Positions 1 through 12,700 of a DNA stretch of 64,000 bases are shown one piece after another. Source of the DNA: Lawsonibacter asaccharolyticus (GTDB lineage: Bacteria > Bacillota > Clostridia > Oscillospirales > Oscillospiraceae). Location: contig BFBT01000001.1 of NCBI GenBank assembly GCA_003112755.1, positions 1,798,001-1,862,000 of the forward strand, written 5' to 3'. The position numbers and the translations under genes were made by a program. Position 1 is the stretch's first letter, and each line of letters starts with the position of its first letter. The notes under the pieces are model-generated. The model was not told the origin of the DNA and did not search any database. It saw only the letters and a program-made list of their open reading frames with translations.

Positions 1-155
1 CAGAATGATTTCGTTCATTATGTGTAAGATCCTTTCCATCGATTCGCTTCACAGGCATTATATCGGAAAGCGCCGGGGATGTCCAGCGGGAGCGGAGAAA
101 GTCTCGGATCTGTCCGGGGATGTCCCTCCGGCGCGTGCCCTATGCAGGGCGCATT

Positions 156-1667
156 CTACCGCCGCAGGTACTCCGGCGGACGATATTGGAGGGCCTCGGC
201 CAGGTGGGAGAGCTGGATGGAGGTGCTGCTGTCCAGGTCAGCGATGGTCCGGGCCACCCGCAGGATGCGGTCATAGCTGCGGGCGGTGAGCCCCATCCGG
301 TCAAAGGCCCCCTGCATCAACCGCTGGCACTCCGAGTCCAGGGCGCAGAACCGGTCCAGCTCCTGCTGGCCCATCCGGGCGTTGCAGGAGGCGTCCCCAT
401 AGCGCCCACGCTGGATGTCCCGGGCCCGGTCCACCCTGCCCTTGATGACGGAGGAGGGCTCCGACGGGGCGCGGCGGGCCAGCTCACCGAACTCCAGGGC
501 GGCCACCTCCACAAACAGGTCGATGCGGTCCAGAAGGGGGCCGGACAGGCGGGAGAGATAGCGCCGCACCTCCTGCTCCGTGCAGCGGCAGCGGCCGCTG
601 GGGTGGCCGTACCAGCCGCACTTGCAGGGGTTCATGGCGCACACCAGCATGAACCGGCTGGGATAGCTCACCGAGCCGGCGGCCCGGGAGATCTGCACCT
701 GCCCGTCCTCCAGGGGTTGGCGGAGCACCTCCAGCACCTCCTTGGAGAACTCGGGCAGCTCGTCCAGAAAGAGGACCCCGTGGTGGGCCAGGGAGATCTC
801 ACCCGGCCTGGGATTGGTGCCGCCCCCTGCCAGCCCCATGGGGGAGATGGTGTGGTGGGGGGAACGGAAGGGGCGGCGGCTGATGAGGGGGTGGTCCGGG
901 TCGGTGAGGCCCATCACCGAGTGGATCTCGGTGGCCTCCAGGGCTTCAGAGCGGCTCATATCGGGGAGGATGGAGGGCAGGCGGCGGGCCAGCATGGATT
1001 TGCCAGACCCGGGAGGACCACACATGAGCAGGTTGTGGCCGCCGGCCGCGGCGATCTCCAGGGCCCGCTTCCCGTTCTCCTGCCCCTTCACCTCGGAGAA
1101 GTCGGGGGCGGGCTCTGGGCCGGGGCCGGGTACCCAGGGGCGGGCCGGGGGGATGGGCTCCTCCCCAGTGAGATGCCGGGCCAGCTGGGCCACGTCCCGG
1201 ACAGGGTAAACGGCGGGACCGCCGGCCAGGGTGGCCTCGGCGGCATTGGCCTCCGGAACGAAGAGAGAGCGGATGCCAGCCCGCCCGGCGGCCAATGCCA
1301 TGGGAAGGATGCCCGCCGCGGGGCGCAGTTCCCCGGACAGGGACAGCTCCCCCACAAAGGCGCAGTCCGGGTCCCGCACCTTCAGCTGCCCGCCGGCGGC
1401 CAGGATGCCTACCAGGATGGGCAGGTCGTACAGCGTGCCTGACTTCTTCACATGGGCGGGGGCCAGATTGACAGTGATGCGGCTGACCGGGAACTGAAAG
1501 CCGCAGTTCTTGATGGCGGAGCGCACCCGCTCCCGGGCCTCGTTCACCGCCGCATCGGGCAGGCCCACCAGGGTGAAGGCGGGCAGGCCGCTGGACAGGT
1601 CGCACTCGGCGCTCACCTCATAGCCTGAGACCCCCTGGAGCCCCAGAGAGCGCACTTGGAATACCAT
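156..1667 (-). CDS. yifB: YifB/ComM-family Mg-chelatase-like AAA+ ATPase
   Basis: A protein of about 503 residues with the standard three-part build of the family: an N-terminal Lon-protease-like fold (from MVFQVRSLG, with GLPDAAVNEARERV near residue 38), a Mg-chelatase AAA+ core with Walker A GPPGSGKS near residue 216 and Walker B FLDELPEF, and a C-terminal Mg-chelatase domain ending in the ARTIADLD motif. Characterised relatives (ComM) are hexameric helicases promoting branch migration of incoming single-stranded DNA in natural transformation; in Firmicutes the role is mostly inferred. The start at 1667 is chosen because AAGGAGG lies just upstream of that ATG; the longer frame to 1700 has none. 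It is divergent from the pyruvate oxidoreductase gene. Positions 1-155 downstream of its stop show no gene I can support. Confidence 0.93.
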   Translation of the reverse strand: MVFQVRSLGLQGVSGYEVSAECDLSSGLPAFTLVGLPDAAVNEARERVRSAIKNCGFQFPVSRITVNLAPAHVKKSGTLYDLPILVGILAAGGQLKVRDPDCAFVGELSLSGELRPAAGILPMALAAGRAGIRSLFVPEANAAEATLAGGPAVYPVRDVAQLARHLTGEEPIPPARPWVPGPGPEPAPDFSEVKGQENGKRALEIAAAGGHNLLMCGPPGSGKSMLARRLPSILPDMSRSEALEATEIHSVMGLTDPDHPLISRRPFRSPHHTISPMGLAGGGTNPRPGEISLAHHGVLFLDELPEFSKEVLEVLRQPLEDGQVQISRAAGSVSYPSRFMLVCAMNPCKCGWYGHPSGRCRCTEQEVRRYLSRLSGPLLDRIDLFVEVAALEFGELARRAPSEPSSVIKGRVDRARDIQRGRYGDASCNARMGQQELDRFCALDSECQRLMQGAFDRMGLTARSYDRILRVARTIADLDSSTSIQLSHLAEALQYRPPEYLRR

Positions 1668-1801
1668 AGGCACATCCTCCTTGGCGGGAGTATGGAACAC
1701 AAATTGTCCCCGTTTGGTACATTTTACTCCTTCGGCACCATCCTTTGCAACGGATGCCAGTATTTTTCTTCCGGAAATCGGGGGAAATCGCTCCAGCCCG
1801 A

Positions 1802-1830
1802 TTTACAAATGGGGGAAAAGATGATAAACT
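1802..1830 (+). promoter_or_regulatory. Sigma-A-type promoter of the pyruvate oxidoreductase gene
   Basis: A -35 box TTTACA at 1802-1807 and a -10 box TAAACT at 1825-1830 are separated by exactly 17 bases, about 210 bases before the nifJ start. It reads away from yifB. Confidence 0.55.
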
Positions 1831-1837
1831 AGCTTTG

Positions 1838-2039
1838 TCTGAGAAGAGACCGCCCGCTCCAAAACAGGGAGGGGCGGGATCGCTGTGCCCGGACGCCTGA
1901 CCGCGGGGAGCTGACCGCCATCCCGACCCGAGGCAGGCGGCCCGCCGGGCCGGCGGGAGGAGACATACATCCCACAGGAGAACAGGGACCGGGGCGGGAT
2001 GGCCGGGCCCAGAAAATTGGAAGAAAGCAGGGATTCTCT
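1838..2039 (+). promoter_or_regulatory. Long GC-rich structured 5' leader of nifJ
   Basis: Roughly 200 untranslated bases separate the promoter from the nifJ start. They hold inverted repeats, for example CCGCCCGCTCC pairing with GGAGGGGCGGG around 1848-1879 and a second GC-rich palindrome near 1935-1965. I do not recognise a known riboswitch or T-box core. The ribosome binding site is the GGAAGAAAG just before 2040. Confidence 0.35.
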
Positions 2040-5675
<3,636 letters not shown>

Positions 5676-5707
5676 GGGTAAGATCCCTCACCCGCGAAAA
5701 ATGAGAA

Positions 5708-5742
5708 GACCGCACGCCGCCCCACGGGGGCGGCGTGCGGTC
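5708..5742 (+). terminator. Rho-independent terminator after nifJ
   Basis: A perfect 16-bp stem (5708-5723 pairing with 5727-5742) around a 3-base loop starts 33 bases after the nifJ stop. The T tract after it is weak, but the stem is very strong. Confidence 0.75.
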
Positions 5743-5749
5743 ATTTATC

Positions 5750-6116
5750 AGGCCCCGCCCGGGCGGCCCTGACCGCAACCCAATGTAAGTGGCTGAGGTT
5801 GGGAGAGGAGGAACAAGGGATCATGAGGTGTCGTCTTTTTTGCTGCAGAAATAAAAAGACGCGGCCGCAAAGGGGACTTTGCGCCCACATAGACGGCAGC
5901 TGCGAAAAATGTGCAGTAGCTGTAAGTCTGCACCAAAAACAAAATCACAACCCAGCATAAGCGGTTGTGATTTGGAGCGAGGAGCAGCAGGATGAGTGCG
6001 CGACGAGTGGCGCGTAAATTCCCGACCGCAGGCCGGGAATTGTGCAGAAGCGGCTTTGCCGCCCCCAAGCATTCAAATGACGAAGGGGGGAAACCGCACT
6101 CTGGGCGGCGGGCCCC
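5750..6116. repeat. Non-coding, palindrome-rich intergenic region with two related repeats
   Basis: No gene is supported here. Two stretches, about 5779-5832 and 5948-6001, align as imperfect direct repeats: both open with CAACCCA, have TAAG then a GGTTG-type partner, and run into GAGGAG and GGAT/CATGAG. Each can fold, the second with an 11-bp stem AAATCACAACC/GGTTGTGATTT. Further palindromes are CGCAAAG/CTTTGCG near 5867, AATTCCCG/CGGGAATT near 6016 and GCGGC repeats near 6050. The pattern resembles REP-type elements downstream of a stable RNA gene. Confidence 0.45.
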
Positions 6117-6155
6117 AAAAAGAAGGGCATGACCATAGGTCATGCCCTTCTTTTT
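6117..6155 (-). terminator. Terminator hairpin downstream of the tRNA-Ser end
   Basis: A perfect 18-bp inverted repeat (6117-6134 with 6138-6155, loop ATA) carries A and T runs at both ends, so it can work in both directions. On the minus strand it follows directly after the CCA end of the tRNA-Ser remnant, the usual place for a tRNA terminator. This argues that the left flank is the original chromosomal downstream side of the tRNA gene. Confidence 0.75.
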
Positions 6156-6216
6156 GGCGGAGGTGAAGAGATTCGAACTCTTGCGCCGGCGAAGCCGACC
6201 TACCGGATTTCGAATC
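6155..6216 (-). tRNA. 3' part of tRNA-Ser (anticodon CGA), attachment-site copy
   Basis: Read on the minus strand it contains the anticodon loop TTCGAAA (anticodon CGA), the 3' anticodon-stem half TCCGG, a long variable arm closed by GGTCGGC/GCCGGC, the T arm AAGAG-TTCGAAT-CTCTT, the acceptor strand CACCTCC, discriminator G and encoded CCA. The expected 5' half is absent: after the loop the partner of TCCGG should be CCGGA, but CATGA is found, and no D arm or GGAGGTG 5' acceptor strand follows. So this is the 3' segment that a tRNA-targeting element leaves at its distal end; the intact gene should be rebuilt at the other end, outside the window. Confidence 0.7.
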
Positions 6217-6820
6217 ATGCTACTAACCCGTAACATGACGGAAAGTCGGAGAAGAAAAATGTACCTGATGGAACCTGAAACGCACCTTAAAAATGGGAGG
6301 CTGTTTTCTTCATTGTGCTTTTTCTCCCGTAATTTGGTCAACAGGAAATGGATAGAACAACAGGATATAACAGCCCCAAATTTTTGATTTGAATGCACCT
6401 GTAAACCCGCACGATTACTGAATTTCCGGCTATAAGTCCTACCATCTCTGTAACATGATTTCAGTCATATCTTAAATCGAAAATTTGACGGAAATTAAGT
6501 GAAGATGATAGTACATAAAGGAAGTAGAAAAACTGAATTAACCGGAGTTCTTGACTTGCTTTTTTACCTTTATTTGACCCCGCTAGTTCTTTCTGTATTC
6601 TTCCCAATTTTACCTCAGAAGCGCCCGGAAGATAGAACAAGGATAGAATAATACCCGACTTTGGACAAGAGGATTCAAATGTTTTTATGACAAAAACGCA
6701 ATCACTCTATACTACTTATGGAAGTATTGTATTTGTCATATACAATGTCAAACCAGAAATCATCAACAACAGCATAGCTCACCTGCCAATGACAGACCAA
6801 CAAGAAAGTGAGTGTTGCAT
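6217..6820. promoter_or_regulatory. Non-coding left end of the ICE with short repeats and a possible promoter
   Basis: About 600 AT-rich bases without a supported gene. GTAACATGA occurs at 6230-6238 and 6450-6458, and TGACGGAAA at 6236-6244 and 6486-6494; such spaced short repeats next to a core site are typical of integrase or excisionase arm sites. A candidate promoter for the HTH genes is TTATGA at 6685-6690, 17 bases, TATACT at 6708-6713. An inverted repeat ATTGTA/TACAAT lies near 6727-6747. Confidence 0.4.
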
Positions 6821-7369
6821 ATGGATTTGATGAGATACTATTCCGATATTATAGAGAAATACCCCACCTATGTTACTCAAACCGAGCTGTGCGAAATTTG
6901 CAAAATTTGTGCAAAGACCGCCTACAATTTGGAACAAAGAGGAGAAATCTCCTACACAGTTGAGCAAAACCGCCTAATTCGTACCCATAAGATCAAACTG
7001 ACAGATATTCTCGAATATCTTTACAAAAAGGAGTGCAGACAGGAACTTGATAGTCCATACATTTGTGCTATGAAAGAGTTTTACGAGAGGCGCCTAATTC
7101 CCTATCCAGACCTTCTTTCTGTGAAAGATGTTCAAAAAGTTACGGGCTTTTCTTCATCTGCTGTGGTGGGATGGATCAGCCGAAATATCTTAAAGGCGTT
7201 CCAACCTGGCAAAGGATATGTTATTCCGAAAGACTTTTTTGTAGAATTTTTGATAAGCCCGTATTATCGTCGCATAAAAAATAAAACCCCCATTCAGCGG
7301 GAATCGTTAGCTACCTTTGAAAATCTGTGGCTGGTAAGAGGGGGTGAGCAAAATGCCGGGAGCTTCTAA
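6821..7369 (+). CDS. Helix-turn-helix DNA-binding protein, first of a tandem pair
   Basis: A basic protein of about 182 residues, first gene inside the element. It shows two MerR/excisionase-like modules: an N-terminal one (TQTELCEICKICAKTAYNLEQRGEI, with a KLTDILEYL helix) and a C-terminal one from about residue 100 (LLSVKDVQKVTGFSSSAVVGWISR, then GKGYVIPKDFFVEFL). This is the layout of small DNA-bending regulators or excisionases. ATG at 6821 is preferred over GTG at 6812 because AAGAAAGTGAG lies 8 bases before it. Its end overlaps the next gene, a related protein, so the two are probably co-translated. Regulation of the downstream parA/parB genes or of excision is an inference from position only. 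Confidence 0.65.
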   Translation: MDLMRYYSDIIEKYPTYVTQTELCEICKICAKTAYNLEQRGEISYTVEQNRLIRTHKIKLTDILEYLYKKECRQELDSPYICAMKEFYERRLIPYPDLLSVKDVQKVTGFSSSAVVGWISRNILKAFQPGKGYVIPKDFFVEFLISPYYRRIKNKTPIQRESLATFENLWLVRGGEQNAGSF

Positions 7370-7937
7370 ATATAGCTACTTACTAAAGCAATATCCAGAA
7401 ACCGTACAAAAAGAACAATTTCGTATAATGTGTCACATAAGTAAAAGAACTGCCCGATATTTATTACAAGCCGGTTTGGTTCCCTGTGTGCAAAGCGGGA
7501 AAAAGACCCGAAATTATACGATCAAGGTAAAAGATATTGTTCGTTATCTGAACCAGAGGGAAATTTATCCAGAAAAATACAAGTTGCCTCCCGGTTCGTA
7601 TAAGAGTACATACGCCATCAAACCGACCCTTCCCGAATCTGTGACGGAATCAGAGCTGAGAGAATATTATACGGATCGGTTTAAGGATATTCCAGATGAT
7701 ATAGTCACCACAAAGCAGGCGGCTCGAATGGCAGGTGTCACAGCATCCACAATCACAAAATGGGTGCGATCAAAAAAACTAAAAGCCCTCCTTCATGGTA
7801 CAGCTTTTATCATCCCTAAAGTTTGCCTTTTGGACTTCATGACCAGTAGTGAGTATCGGAAAAGGCAGTTAAAATCAGAAAAACAAAATGAGATTATAGG
7901 AGGTTTTCTGGCATGGAAACAGGGAAAATCATTGTAA
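7353..7937 (+). CDS. Helix-turn-helix DNA-binding protein, second of a tandem pair
   Basis: About 194 residues, similar in layout to its upstream neighbour: KEQFRIMCHISKRTARYLLQAG near residue 18 with a TIKVKDIVRYL helix, then a second module DIVTTKQAARMAGVTASTITKWVR near residue 115 followed by GTAFIIPKVCLLDFM. The shared pattern shows an old tandem duplication that has diverged strongly. AGAGGGGGTGA precedes ATG 7353; a GTG at 7344 is the alternative. It overlaps the preceding gene by 17 bases and parA by 25, so translation of all three is likely coupled. I infer a regulator of the partition/transfer module. Confidence 0.65.
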   Translation: MPGASKYSYLLKQYPETVQKEQFRIMCHISKRTARYLLQAGLVPCVQSGKKTRNYTIKVKDIVRYLNQREIYPEKYKLPPGSYKSTYAIKPTLPESVTESELREYYTDRFKDIPDDIVTTKQAARMAGVTASTITKWVRSKKLKALLHGTAFIIPKVCLLDFMTSSEYRKRQLKSEKQNEIIGGFLAWKQGKSL

Positions 7938-8692
7938 TGGCAAACCAGAAAGGGGGCGTGGCAAAGACCAGCAGCACCCGGAATCTGGCCTACTCCCTGG
8001 CGGAGCTGGGTAAAAAGGTATTGGCGGTGGACTTCGACCCCCAAACCAACCTGACGATCAGTTTTGGCGTGGCGCCAGCCGCTTTGCAGGAAACGACGGC
8101 CAGCCTGATGATGAAGTTAGTCATGGATGAAGCCATGCCAGAAAAAGGAAGCTACATCCTGAACATAGGCAAGGTAGATCTGCTCCCATCCAAAAAGACG
8201 CTGACCGTGGCAGAAGTGAATCTACTGATTGAACGAAAGGACGAGTGCCTTGCCAAACTGCTGGCACCCCTCCGGGCAGATTATGACTACATTCTGGTGG
8301 ACACCGGCCCGTCCCTTGGCTCTCTCACCATCAACGCCTTTACTGCGGCGGATGAGATCATCATCCCCATCGACCCGGAGCTGTTCGCTCTGGTGGGCTT
8401 GAAGGAACTGACGGAAACGATCTCTAAAATCAAGCAAAAACTGAACCCCAAGGTGGAGATCATCGGCATCCTGTTCACGAAATGCAGTAAGCGGACAACC
8501 CTATACCGCCAGACCAGCGAACAGGTGCGTTCCGTATTCAGCCACCTCCCCATTTTTGAGAGCCAGATTCCGGCTACCGTTCAGGTGGGGACCGCCAACA
8601 GCAAGGGACTCAGCGTGATGGAGCTGGACGCCAAAAGCCCCGCAGCCGCAGCCTATATGAATCTGGCAAAGGAGGTGCTTGCGTATGCCTAA
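7913..8692 (+). CDS. parA: ParA-family partition ATPase
   Basis: 259 residues with a deviant Walker A box KGGVAKTSS near residue 13, Walker A' VLAVDFDPQTN near 40 and Walker B VDTGPSLGSLTINAF near 125. ParA proteins are MinD-type ATPases that bind DNA non-specifically in the ATP form and position ParB-bound DNA or, on ICEs, stabilise the excised circle. The second position after the GG is V-A-K instead of V-G-K, seen in ICE and phage members. AGGAGG lies 9 bases before the ATG. It is followed, with an 8-base overlap, by a ParB gene, so the pair forms a partition cassette, and it is the point where GC content rises to that of the rest of the element. Confidence 0.92.
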   Translation: METGKIIVMANQKGGVAKTSSTRNLAYSLAELGKKVLAVDFDPQTNLTISFGVAPAALQETTASLMMKLVMDEAMPEKGSYILNIGKVDLLPSKKTLTVAEVNLLIERKDECLAKLLAPLRADYDYILVDTGPSLGSLTINAFTAADEIIIPIDPELFALVGLKELTETISKIKQKLNPKVEIIGILFTKCSKRTTLYRQTSEQVRSVFSHLPIFESQIPATVQVGTANSKGLSVMELDAKSPAAAAYMNLAKEVLAYA

Positions 8693-9713
8693 AATCAATC
8701 CCCGTATCAGTTCTCTGGATGACCTTCTGGGTGTTGCGCGGGAGGTAGAGAACACGGCGGCAGCGGAGGACAAGCCTGCCCAGCCTGGAAATAACGAAAT
8801 TCAAATGCTTTCGCCGGAGATCATCCGTGGTTTCCGGGGGCATCCTTTCCGGCTGTATGAGGGCGAACGGCTCAATGACCTGGTGGAGAGCATTTCAGAG
8901 AATGGTGTTTTGGTTCCTGCCATTGTCCGAAAGATCGAACCGGACGAGAATGGGTTTGAATACGAAATGCTGGCCGGTCATAACCGGCAGAACGCCGCTA
9001 TTGCTGCGAAGCGCCCACTTCCCTGTATCATAAAAGAAAATCTTTCCGACCATGACGCATGGATTTATGTCATTGAAACCAATGTCCTGCAACGCTCTTT
9101 CTCCGAAATGTTGCCCTCTGAAAAGGCGGCTGTACTGGCGCTGCGTTACTCCAAGATGATTTGTCAGGGGCGCAGGAATGATATTATCGAGGAACTGAAA
9201 AAGCTGGAAAACCCTGATGAAATCAGGGAAAACAAGACTTGTGGCATTGACTGCCACAAGTCCAAAAGCAGGGATGTTGTGGGGGCTGAGTACAACCTGA
9301 AAGGCCGTGCCGTGGCGAATTATCTCCGCATCAATGAATTGTCTGTTGCTTTGAAAATCAGGATCGACGATGGAGAATTTACGATTGCAGCAGCAGTCCA
9401 GCTCTCCTATCTGGCCCAAGAGGAACAGCAGATGGTGGAGGCGGTTTTGTCGGAAAGCGAGTATAAGGTCAACGAGGGCAAAGCTGTCCTGCTGCGGGAA
9501 TACACCGGCAAGCTGACCCCGGAACGGGCGGAACAAATCCTCTCCGGTGAGTTCAGCCGGAAACCAAAAAAATCCACGGCTGCGGCGTTCAAAGTCAAAC
9601 CGGCGATTTACAAGAAATACTTTACCGCCAGCATCACTCAGAAGGAATTTGACAGCATTGTAGACGAGGCCCTTGCCCTCTACTTTGCCCAGAAAGAGGC
9701 CGCGGCCGTCTAA
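8685..9713 (+). CDS. parB: ParB/Srx-domain partition protein
   Basis: About 342 residues. The N-terminal ParB nuclease-like domain shows PFRLYEGERLNDLVESI near residue 50, the GHNRQNAA box near 100 (the family's CTP-binding GxRR-type motif) and VIETNVLQRSFSEMLPSEKA near 128, followed by an HTH region (GRAVANYLRINELSVALKIRID, about 210) and a C-terminal domain. It should bind a parS-like site and work with the ParA encoded just upstream. ATG 8685 is chosen over TTG 8679 because GGAGG lies 9 bases before it. A gap of 32 bases with AAGGAGGA leads to the giant helicase gene, suggesting one transcription unit. Confidence 0.9.
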   Translation: MPKINPRISSLDDLLGVAREVENTAAAEDKPAQPGNNEIQMLSPEIIRGFRGHPFRLYEGERLNDLVESISENGVLVPAIVRKIEPDENGFEYEMLAGHNRQNAAIAAKRPLPCIIKENLSDHDAWIYVIETNVLQRSFSEMLPSEKAAVLALRYSKMICQGRRNDIIEELKKLENPDEIRENKTCGIDCHKSKSRDVVGAEYNLKGRAVANYLRINELSVALKIRIDDGEFTIAAAVQLSYLAQEEQQMVEAVLSESEYKVNEGKAVLLREYTGKLTPERAEQILSGEFSRKPKKSTAAAFKVKPAIYKKYFTASITQKEFDSIVDEALALYFAQKEAAAV

Positions 9714-9745
9714 ACTGGAAATCCATCACAGGAAGGAGGAGCCTA

Positions 9746-12700
9746 TTGAGAAACGATGAACGCCTGCGGACGATCTATGAGGTCATGGCCCCCTACATCG
9801 TCCGCAGCGAGCGGAACTGGCGGGATTACCTGGCCTTTGCGTCCCGGTTCCACAAGCAGAGCTTTGATAATATCCTGCTGGTCTACGCGCAGGATGAGGA
9901 TGTGACCATCCTTGCCAGCAAGAAACAGTGGGCCAGCGTGGGCAGGAACCTAATTTCCCGTCCCAAAGGGATTGCTGTCTGCGTTTACAGCAACGCCCGT
10001 CTTACGCTTGACTATCTCTTTGATATAAGTCAAACTGTGGGCAGGGAGATTCACCCTACCAACTGGCGGCTTTCCGATGAGATGCAAAAGGCGTTGGGGG
10101 AACGGCTTACCTTCTCGCATGGGTTTCAGGCGCAGCCATTCCCGGATCTCTTGTATGCCCTGGCGCGTGAGTCCGTCAATGACAACTACGAGCATTATTT
10201 GCAGGGACTTCGGCAGGAAACCAAAAACCATCTGTTTGAGGAAATACCGGCAGGCGGCTTTGAAGCGCAGTATATCCAGCTCTTGACGGACAGTGTTTCC
10301 TATTTCATCGGAAAGAAATGCCACTTGCCAGATGATGCGATCCGCACGAGCGATGGAATGGCGACGGTCAATCATTTCAACACGGTTCCGCTGGTTGCCC
10401 ATCTGGGCATGGCGGTCACCTCCATTTCAAAAGCGGTGCTTCTGGAGATGGAGCGCAACATCAGGATCATCAATCGGGAAAGGAAGGTGCAATATGAGCA
10501 AGCCGAACATCAATCTGAACTACAAAGAACAGGGCGGGATGCTTCTCCCCGACCTGCAAATCTCCAACAGCAGCGAGGCGGACAGGCCCCTGGGCCGGTA
10601 CGGGCGGATGGCGCTGGAATATCTCAAGGACAACCAGCCGGAGCGATATACGATTTTGAAAATGGATGGCAGTCTGATGGAAGTCATGCACCGGGTACAG
10701 GACGAGGCCATGGAGAAGATCGAGGCTCTGACCCAACAGATGCTTCAGCAGGAGCCGATGCCGCAGACCGAGGATATTCTGGAGCGGACTCGCCACCTGA
10801 ACGACCTGAAGCTGATGGCGGAGGAAACGGTACTCCAGACCATCGTGCTGATCCCCCGCTGACCGAAGAACAACCGCATATCGAGGCGCCGCAAGGCGCG
10901 GAGCATGAAGGAGAGCCGCCCGCACAGGACGGCTCTTTTTCTGCTCCCACGAAGGTTGAACATCACTTTTCCGATGAAGAAGTCCGCCGCCACTATGAGC
11001 ATATCCTGACCAGCACCGACCTCTATCCCCCTGAACTCCATCAGGCGGTGCGGGCGGTGTTGGCGGACGGCGTTGCAGACTACAACTGGACAGAAAAAGG
11101 CCGGGAGATCTGCGGTCTGTTCACGGCCTATGGCGACCGGGAGTTTCAGGGCGAGGTACTGTACCGCACAAAGCTCCGTGGAGAGGACGGCATTTCCTTT
11201 TATTTTGATGATGGCTACACCTACTTTCCCTGGCCCAGCCTTGCCAATCTGCTGGATGCCTTGATCGAAACGGGTGTTTACCCGGATGTAGCCGCAGAGG
11301 AAGAACCGGACCCCATCGGGGACTACAATATCCCGGATGAAATAGAAGAAATGGGCGGTGTCCCCCAGAGGGAGATCGGTCAGGCCGACTATGACTATGT
11401 TCTGGGTGCTGTGGCTTATGAAGCAGGTGAAACGGCGGAAGAACCTGTCCGCCCGCAAGCGGTATTTACTGAAATCAAGGGAATCCCAAAGGCAGATGAA
11501 ATAGACTCCTTTGTGCCGGAGCCGGTTGCTGGCGGGCAACAGGTCATCGTGGCGGGAGATCAAGACAATCTGATTCCACCAGCGGAAGAATCTCCATCCC
11601 CGCATGAGTCCAGAGGGAATACCACCGCCCATAAAAACTTCCGGCGTTTTCAAAAGCTGTTCCCGGAGATCGTGTCCGGCCAGTATGAATCTCTGCGTTT
11701 GGAGGCTGGGGACGCCTATGACCCCCTGGTGATCCACCACAAATACGGCGCTCACTACTGCATGGAACATTACTATATGCAGAATGGCGACCGGATGTAT
11801 GACCCCTATATGGACTTCCTGATTGACCGGGAGGCCGGGACCCTACGGGCCTTCAGCTATGAAAACAGCGGAATTGGCGTATATCAAGAGGCAGACCCGG
11901 CAGACCCGACGCAGGAAAAGCGGATCGCCGGGTTCGGCCAGTTCTTTGCCACCTGGCTGAATAACATCGCCAGTCAGGGCTATGAGCCGGTACGCGCCAC
12001 CATGCTGGTCAACGATGAGGAAGTAGATGTGGAGCTGCGGCCAGCCCCCGAAGCAGCACCAGCCGCAGAAGCCGAGGAACCGGAGCAGCTTTCCCTGCTG
12101 GCCTCGCCTCCTGAAAGAAGCCCGGAAGATCTGCTGATTGAGCGCGCTATGCTACGTGGGCCTCTGAATACACAGAAAAAAGAGCGTATCTACGAATTTG
12201 CCCTGACCCATCCCACAGGCTCGGCTTTTGCCTCTTTCCTGAAAGAGATGTACGGCTATGAGGGGTTTCCCGATGAGGCGGCGGGGCTTGACTATGTGTA
12301 TTCCGGTACGGACAGCATTGAGCTGCACTGGACCGATGAACATGGGGAAAAGAGGGAAACCAAACTGTCCTGGCCGCAGGTTGCCGGTATCGTCCAACGC
12401 CTGGTGGATGAGGGGCGCTATCTGGAGGCACCCGCCGTCAGTCAGCCGGTGCAGCAGGATGAAGCGCAGCCTTTCAGCGGCCAATACCGCCTGTTAGACC
12501 GTCTGCGTACAGACTGCGAGTATTTTCTGGGCGCGGGACAGCGGGCGGAAAAGCATTTGTGGGCGGGCAGCGTGGATGCACAGATCGTCAAAATGCGAGA
12601 GCTGTATGCCCAACTGCCGGAAAAACCCGAATGGCTTTCCACAGAAAAAATCGACGAATATGCCCGCCGTATGTCAGCCCTGGAGCCTGTCGCGGAACCC

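Noticed and set aside
120..1442. A 440-codon plus-strand frame opposite yifB
   Set aside because: Same shadow effect; yifB has all family motifs, this frame has none.
5775..6010. The two related repeats as a CRISPR array
   Set aside because: Only two imperfect copies more than 110 bases apart, with no regular spacers and no cas genes nearby.
6155..6245. A complete, functional tRNA-Ser gene
   Set aside because: The 5' acceptor strand, D arm and 5' anticodon-stem half cannot be found; pairing fails after the anticodon loop.
6142..6387. A short plus-strand frame covering the tRNA remnant
   Set aside because: It starts in the terminator hairpin and translates the tRNA sequence; no ribosome site or family.
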